Shown here piece after piece: positions 1-5,300 of a DNA stretch of 6,075 nt. The position numbers were made by a program, and so were the translations under genes. Numbering within the stretch: position 1 is the first letter of the stretch; every line of letters begins with the position of its first letter. The notes under the pieces were generated by a model. That model saw nothing but the letters and a program-made list of their open reading frames with translations, was not told the DNA's origin and made no database searches. Source of the DNA: Rhodoferax sp. (lineage in GTDB: Bacteria; Pseudomonadota; Gammaproteobacteria; Burkholderiales; Burkholderiaceae_C); assembly GCA_018882485.1 (NCBI GenBank), contig VERU01000171.1, positions 1 to 6,075 of the forward strand. Direction: 5' to 3'.

Positions 1-437
1 TCGCCACGCGGCGCCGAACGCTCGTCGCGGCCACCCCACGAACCGGGTCGGCCGCCGCCGGCATCGCGCGCACCGGCGCCGCGCGCCGCATCGCGCCGGT
101 CGCCCGGGCGGGCCGGTGACGCAGCAGCCGGCCGCTGCAGGCCCGGCCGGTCATCGCCACGCACCGCCACCACCGGTCGCGGTGCGGCACGGGGAGCGGG
201 CGCCGCCGGTGCCGCCACCGGTGCATCTGCCCCTGCCTCTGCCGGGCCGGCGGGCGTCTCAACGGGCGCAGCGGCCGCCGGCTCTGCAGCAGCCGCTGCG
301 TGGGTCGCCGCATCGGGCGCTGCATCCGCGCCAGCCGGGCCCGCCGCCGCAGCCACCGAACCGGCTGCCGCAGCCGTCTCGCCCTGGGCCTGGACGGCCG
401 CAGCCTGGCCGGCCTGGGCCTGGGCCTGGTGCTGCAG
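1..437 (-). other. Low-complexity Ala-rich linker and Arg/Gly-rich disordered tail of the DUF349 protein
   Basis: Residues from about 617 to the edge (761) are low complexity. The first part is Ala with Gln, Glu, Pro and Gly, including runs such as QHQAQAQAGQAAA and THAAAAAEPAAAAP. After about residue 705 the sequence is Arg, Gly, Asp and Ser with short RG and GGR clusters (RGDDRPG, ARDAGGGRPGSWGGRDER). It is predicted to be disordered. RG-rich tails often contact nucleic acid, but this is general knowledge and nothing here proves it. The frame is uninterrupted through the whole segment, which supports real coding rather than noise. Confidence 0.75.
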
Positions 438-2285
438 CGCCTCGTCCAGGGCCTTCATGGCGGCCCGGATCGCCGCCGCGTCGCCGCTGGCGTTGGCCTG
501 TTCGAGCGTGCGCGAGGCCTCCAGCACGGCGCGGTCGCGCGCGCCCAGCGCCGCATCGGCCTGCTCGCGCTCCTGGGTCTTGCGCTGGAAGGCCTCGTCG
601 ATGGGCTTGCGAAACGCATCCCACAATTTCTGCTCCTGGCGCCGCTCCAGCGGGATGCGCTGCGCCTCCGCTTGCCAGCGTTGCTGCAGGCCCCGCACCG
701 CATCGATGCGCAGCTGCGGCGCAGCACCCAGCCGGACCGACTCCTCGATCAGGGCCTGGCGCAGGGCCATGCTGGCCTGCTGCACCGCCTCAAGCGGCGC
801 ACCGGCTTCGGCCATGGCGGCCTTCCAGGCGGGCTGCAACTCGGCAAACAGTTTCTCTCCGACATGACCGGCCTCGCGCCAGCGCTCGCCAAACTGGTGC
901 AACACCCGGGCAAAACCCTTCCAGTCGCCGTCGCGCGCGGTGCGGTTGTCGGCCGCCCACGCCTGCAGCTCGGCCACCAGCGCCAGCCGCTGCGCCCGGT
1001 GCTCCGCCGCCTCGGCCTTGACCTTTTCGATCCAGGCCTCGACCACCTTGTGGGCCTCGTTGCAGGCCTCGTCGAAGCGCTTCCACAGCGCGTGGTTGGG
1101 GATGCCGCCCTGGTCGGTCTGCTTCCACTGCTCGCGCAGGACCCGCAGGTTCTCCTGCATCTTGCGGCCGCCGATGGCCTGCCCCGCAGGGCGCTGCAGC
1201 AGGCCCTCGGCCTTGGCCACCAGCTCTTCACGCAACTGGTTGGCGCGCCAGCGCTGCCAGCCTTCCAGCTCTCCGGCGGCCGACAGGGCGGCGTGGGCCT
1301 GCGCATCCAGCCGTTCGTCGATCAGGCGCCCGTGCTCCTTGAGGGCCTGGCGCAGCGCAGCCGCCGCACCGGCGCTGGCCTTGCCATGACCCTGGGCAAT
1401 TTCCTGCTCTAATTTCGATAGCACCTCAGCCACGGCTGACGCCGCCTGGGCCCTGATTTGAGGATCTACCACCGGCTTGGGCGCAGGCTCGGCCGCGACG
1501 CCCCGCTGGGCCCGGATTTCGTCGGCCCAGACGGGCACCGCAGGCAGCGGCAGGCTGGCGTCTGCCGCCGCCGACACGGTCTGTGCCAGCGCCTCGGCAA
1601 AGGCCGAGGCCACCACACGCAACTGCGCCGCCGAATGGTCCAGCAGCGGCGGAAAGCGGGCCTCCACACTGGGCCAGCCCGGATCGGCCGACAGGGCCAG
1701 GGCCTGCTCATGCCAATGGGCCACATCGGCCGAAAGGGCCGCGCTGGCGGCCTGGGCGTCGTGCCAGGACTTGGTGGACAGCACCTCGATGCGCTGCGCC
1801 AAAAGCACCGCCGCCTCGCGCTGCACCTGCACCCGGCGCTGCAGGTCTTCGATGGCGCGCACGCGTTCGGCCAGCTGGGTCTTGAGCGCCAGCAAGGGCT
1901 CGCGGCTCAGCGGCGCACCCGCCCGGGCGGCGTCGCGCTGCCAGGCCATGGCATCGGCGATGTTCAGCCGGGGCAGCGCCAGCAGCACACCGGCGCGCTC
2001 GGCCCATTCCTGGGCCATGGCCTCCTGGTCGCGGCTGCGCTTGATCTCGTCCAGCCGCTCGCGCAGCAGCTTGGCAGCACCCTTGTCCTTGGCGCTGAGT
2101 TCGCGGAACACCGCCTGCAGCTGCTCGGCCGGGGGCGACCCGGCCAGCCAGGCGCGCAGCCGGGTGCTGCGTTCGCCCGAGGTGGCCGCGCTGAAAACCC
2201 CGCCGGTCAGGGCATCGAGGGCAGCCGGATCGGCGGGTCGCGAGGAAGCCGGGGTGTCCGGACGGGCGTTGGATGGGGCGGTCAT
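1..2285 (-). CDS. DUF349 domain-containing protein (C-terminus off the left edge)
   Basis: The frame is open from the ATG at 2283-2285 to the left edge with no stop, giving 761 complete codons. It begins MTAPSNARPDTPASS and soon has the phrase LDALTGGVFSAATSGER, which resembles the start of Burkholderiales DUF349 proteins as I recall them. The body is almost all charged, Ala-rich helix. DUF349-type units, with a Trp followed by an LW-x-x-F motif, are visible around residues 387-403 (EQWKQTDQGG, then ALWKRFDEA) and 535-560 (QQRWQAEAQRIP, then KLWDAFRKPIDEAF). A further related unit around FGERWREAGHVGEKLF lies between them. From about residue 617 the chain turns into an Ala/Gln/Pro-rich linker, then an Arg/Gly/Asp-rich tail containing VVAVRGDDRPG near residue 709. 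There is no signal peptide or membrane segment, so it is probably cytoplasmic. The molecular function of the family is not established. The start has no clear Shine-Dalgarno sequence, but the next in-frame Met is far inside. It lies 88 nt downstream of the DUF748 gene. Confidence 0.88.
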   Translation of the reverse strand, partial: MTAPSNARPDTPASSRPADPAALDALTGGVFSAATSGERSTRLRAWLAGSPPAEQLQAVFRELSAKDKGAAKLLRERLDEIKRSRDQEAMAQEWAERAGVLLALPRLNIADAMAWQRDAARAGAPLSREPLLALKTQLAERVRAIEDLQRRVQVQREAAVLLAQRIEVLSTKSWHDAQAASAALSADVAHWHEQALALSADPGWPSVEARFPPLLDHSAAQLRVVASAFAEALAQTVSAAADASLPLPAVPVWADEIRAQRGVAAEPAPKPVVDPQIRAQAASAVAEVLSKLEQEIAQGHGKASAGAAAALRQALKEHGRLIDERLDAQAHAALSAAGELEGWQRWRANQLREELVAKAEGLLQRPAGQAIGGRKMQENLRVLREQWKQTDQGGIPNHALWKRFDEACNEAHKVVEAWIEKVKAEAAEHRAQRLALVAELQAWAADNRTARDGDWKGFARVLHQFGERWREAGHVGEKLFAELQPAWKAAMAEAGAPLEAVQQASMALRQALIEESVRLGAAPQLRIDAVRGLQQRWQAEAQRIPLERRQEQKLWDAFRKPIDEAFQRKTQEREQADAALGARDRAVLEASRTLEQANASGDAAAIRAAMKALDEALQHQAQAQAGQAAAVQAQGETAAAAGSVAAAAGPAGADAAPDAATHAAAAAEPAAAAPVETPAGPAEAGADAPVAAPAAPAPRAAPRPVVAVRGDDRPGLQRPAAASPARPGDRRDAARGAGARDAGGGRPGSWGGRDERSAPRG
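411..428 (-). repeat. Hexanucleotide tandem repeat, three GGCCTG units
   Basis: On the + strand GGCCTG occurs three times in a row (411-428). Related CTGG-rich sequence lies on either side. Read on the minus strand it encodes alternating Gln-Ala in the linker of the DUF349 protein. A hexamer change keeps the frame, so slippage would only lengthen or shorten the linker. Confidence 0.6.
1405..1423 (-). repeat. 19-nt motif TGCTAT-N8-GAGCA, copy 1 (inside the DUF349 gene)
   Basis: The minus strand reads TGCTATCGAAATTAGAGCA, in frame with the DUF349 gene, where it encodes part of VLSKLEQEI. It is an AT-rich island in very GC-rich DNA. A second copy with the same 11 fixed bases and the same 8-nt gap is at 5092-5110 in the other orientation. 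The ends are an imperfect inverted repeat (TGCT...AGCA). I have a loose memory of similar TGCTAT/GAGCA-like dispersed repeats in Comamonadaceae genomes, so a degenerate dispersed element is possible but unproven. Confidence 0.4.
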
Positions 2286-2299
2286 GGATGGAATCGGCG

Positions 2300-2315
2300 G
2301 CCGGGTTGACCCGGC
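2300..2315 (-). promoter_or_regulatory. Six-pair GC hairpin in the leader of the DUF349 gene
   Basis: The minus strand reads GCCGGG-TCAA-CCCGGC, a perfect 6-bp stem with a 4-nt loop, ending 14 nt before the ATG at 2285. No U-run follows, so it is not a classical intrinsic terminator of the upstream DUF748 gene. In an mRNA it would sit next to the ribosome entry site, which itself shows no clear GGAG-type sequence. A role in translation or mRNA stability is an inference. Confidence 0.35.
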
Positions 2316-2327
2316 AGACAGGTTGCG

Positions 2328-2345
2328 GAAAACGGCGCCATTTTC
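2328..2345. promoter_or_regulatory. 18-nt imperfect inverted repeat in the intergenic gap
   Basis: The sequence GAAAAC-GGCGCC-ATTTTC is symmetrical at every pair except 2333/2340. It lies in the gap between the DUF748 stop and the DUF349 start, about 43 nt upstream of the latter. The symmetry without a spacer loop suits a dimeric DNA-binding protein better than an RNA hairpin. I see no convincing -35/-10 pair beside it, so an operator role is speculative and chance is quite possible. Confidence 0.22.
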
Positions 2346-2373
2346 GCCCTGTTTGGAACCGGTGCCGTCCCGG

Positions 2374-5300
2374 TCAGGGCAGGCTGAGCGTCAACTCGGC
2401 ATGGGGACGCCATGAGCCCTCGGGAGCCACGGTGCGGGCCGCCCCCAGAAACAGGCGCTGGGGTGCGATCTGCCGCTGCGCCAGGTGATCGCGCACAGCC
2501 ACGCTGCGGCGCAGTGCCAGGGCACGCAGCGCTTCGTCGCTGGCATCCAGATGCGACAGCAGCAGGGCCCGCATCTCGGCCGGCGGCAAGGTCCTGAGCG
2601 CGCCGTTGGCCTCGCGCGGCTTGGGGATGTCGGCACGCCGGTACACCGCGGGCAGCCATTCGGCCTCCTCATCGGGGGTCAGGGCCGGTTCGTCCTGAGC
2701 CGGGGCGCCGGCCGCACCCGATGCGGTGGCAGTGGGTGGGGTGGCGCCGGTCAGCACCGCGGCGCGGCGGCGCTCGGCCCGCATCAGGTCCTGCAGCTGC
2801 TGCTGGCGCAAGGCCTCGCGCTCGGTCTCCAGGCCCGCCTGCCCGACCACGGTGAGCTGCAGCGCAGGCCGGTCGGTCAGGGCGGTGGCGACCCGGTCCA
2901 GACTGGCCCGGGCGGCCTCGTCGAGCGCGGCAGACCCGGGCGCAAAGGCCACCTGGCTGGCCTCATCGCCGCCGCCCAGGGCCCGCGCCAGCAGGGAAAA
3001 CGGCGCCGTCACGGCCTTGACCACCAGATTGACGATGAGCTTGACCACGATCGGGCCGAGCTTGAAATCGGGGTCGTTGAGCGAGCCGCTCACCGGCAGG
3101 TTGATGTCGATCACGCCGTGGCGGTCCGACAGCAGGGCCACCGCGAGCTTGACGGGCAGGTTGGCGCTGGAGCCTTCGACGCGATCGCCGAACGTCAGCT
3201 GGTTGAGCACGATGCTGTTGTCGGCCTCCAGCCGGCCGTCGGGCTGCACCCGGTAACGCAGGTCGACGCTGAGCTTGCCGCGCTCGATGCCATAACCGGC
3301 GTAGCGCGCCGAGTACGGCGAAAGCGGTGGCAGCTCGAGCTCGCGAACCCGGGCCTGCAGGTCCAGCGACAGGGGCCGGACCAGCGGGTTGATGCGGCCC
3401 GACAGGTCCAGCGTGCCGGTGCCCTGCACCCGGCCACGCAGCGACACCTCGGCCAGCTCGGGCTCACCGGCACGCGGCTGCGACGAAAAAGCCCCCAGGG
3501 CGCCGGTGAGTTCGGTCAGACGCGCCGCGTAATTGGGCCGGATGAACCGGTCGGAAAAATCCACGGTCCCGCCGGTAAGGCTGACCGGCCCGAGCCGGAT
3601 GTCCGGCGCCTGGGCGCTGGCGACCGGGGCTGCGGTGCCAGCCGAAACGCCGGGGCCGCTGGCTGCACCGACGGAGGCCGACGAGGGGGCCGTCGCACCG
3701 GCGTTGGCGCTGGCGGCCGGGGCCGCATCCCCACGCACCAGGTCCTGCACATTGAGGCGCCCGGCTTCATCGAGCGCAATGCGAGCGTAAAAATCGCTCA
3801 GCACGGTTTCGCGCAGCGCCAGTTGCAGCGCCTGCTGCGGCCTCAGCGACAGATCCAGACCGCGCAGGCTGAGCACCTTCCAGCGCAGCAGTTCTTCACC
3901 CAGACGCAGATCGGCCGGTGCCGACCCCGCCAGGGCGGGTGGCCGGGTATGGGCCTGCACGTCCTCCAGCGAGGTGTCGCCGGTGACCTGCAGCGCCAGC
4001 CCGCCGCCCTGCAGCCGCGCACTCAGCCGGCCCCGGAATCCGGCATCGGCACGCAACAGGTCGAGCTGCAGCCGGTCGGACAGGTAGGGCATGAAGGCCT
4101 GGAGCGGCACGTCCTGGGCCTGCAACTCGGTGTCGATACCAGGCGACGGGCCCGCCAGCCAGACCCGCCCCCGCCAGCTCAGGCTGCCCGCATCGCCCTG
4201 GCCGGCTCGCAGGCGCAGCTCGCCCTGCAGGGGGCTGCTGCCCGTTCCCTGACTGGTCAGATCCTGCACGCGCAGCGCGGCCTGTTCCAGCGTGAACTGC
4301 ACCGGCGTGGGCGGCAGCCGGTCGGTGTACGCGACGCGGCCACCGCGCAGCGACAGCTCGCCCAGTGCCAGCTTCCAGGCCGGGGGAGGCGCCTCGCCAC
4401 GGGTGCGACGGCTCTGGGGGGACGCCCGGGTGGGCGCAGGCTGGGGAGACGCCATGGGCACCAGCCAATCCTGGACCATCCAGCGCCCGTCAGGTCCGCG
4501 CGCCACATCCAGCTCGGGTGCCTGCAGCAGCACCCGGCCCAGGCGCACCGACCGCTGCAGCAGATCCACCCGGCCCTGCTGCAGCTCCAGCCGGCCCAGG
4601 CGCGCCAGGGGTGCCGCGGCACGGCCCAGCCGGACCTGATCGAGCACCAGGCGCTGCACCTCGACGGCCGAGCGCGACGCCCGGGCTCCGCCGCCCGCCT
4701 GCCAGTCCAGTCGGGCCGTCAGGCCCAGCCGGCCGTCGAGCGGCGGGACCAGGAATGCCGCCAGGTAGGGCTGCAGGGCCGACAGCGGCAGGCCCTCCAG
4801 CTCGGTGCGCAACTCGGCCTGGGTGGCGGCCACCTGCCCCTGCAGCGACAGGCGGGCCGGGGTGCCGGCCAGCGTGCCCTGCACGCGCAGCGGCGCCGGC
4901 CGGCTCAGTGGCCAGGCCAGGGACTGGGCCTCCAGGCTGAGGTCCTGCAGCCGGGCCCGAGCCGCCGGCCGGGTGCTTCGGTCTTCCCAATCCAGCGCAC
5001 CGCCCCGCACGACCAGCCGATCCAAGGTCAGCTGCCAGCCCGAATTTTCAGACGATTTTTGGGGTTTTTCCCTCGTTTTGTCTGGATTGTTTGCTATTTT
5101 TTCAGGAGCATCCACCAACCGCTGCGCCGCCAGACCGATCTCTCCGTTGCGCTGGCGCAACAACGCCAACTGGGGTTGATCCAGTTCCACCGACGCCAGG
5201 TGGGCCACCCGCTCCAGTGGCCGCAGATCGGCCAGTTCCACGCGCAGGCGCTCCAGGCCCGTGGACGGACCCGGCGGGCCGTCGAGGGCGAGGCCGCTCA

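Noticed and set aside
116..1021. Plus-strand Pro/Arg/Ala-rich frame of 301 codons
   Set aside because: The composition is that expected of antisense translation of a GC-rich Ala/Gly-coding region. There is no domain and no ribosome binding site.
300..1412. Long plus-strand open frame of 370 codons
   Set aside because: It is antisense to the DUF349 gene, whose minus-strand frame shows clear family sequence. Its Leu/Arg/Gly-rich product has no recognisable domain. Such frames are common opposite GC-rich genes.
1458..2309. Plus-strand open frame of 283 codons
   Set aside because: It is opposite the N-terminal half of the DUF349 gene, with repetitive Gly/Gln/Leu composition and no known motif. 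It is an antisense shadow.
2286..2373. Intrinsic terminator between the two genes
   Set aside because: The 2300-2315 hairpin has no following T-run on the minus strand, and the T-run near 2341-2344 is not placed after a stable stem. Read-through into the DUF349 gene remains possible.
2282..2659. Minus-strand frame overlapping the end of the DUF748 gene and the intergenic gap
   Set aside because: It is out of frame with both recognised genes, has no family resemblance, and overlaps the well-supported DUF748 C-terminus.
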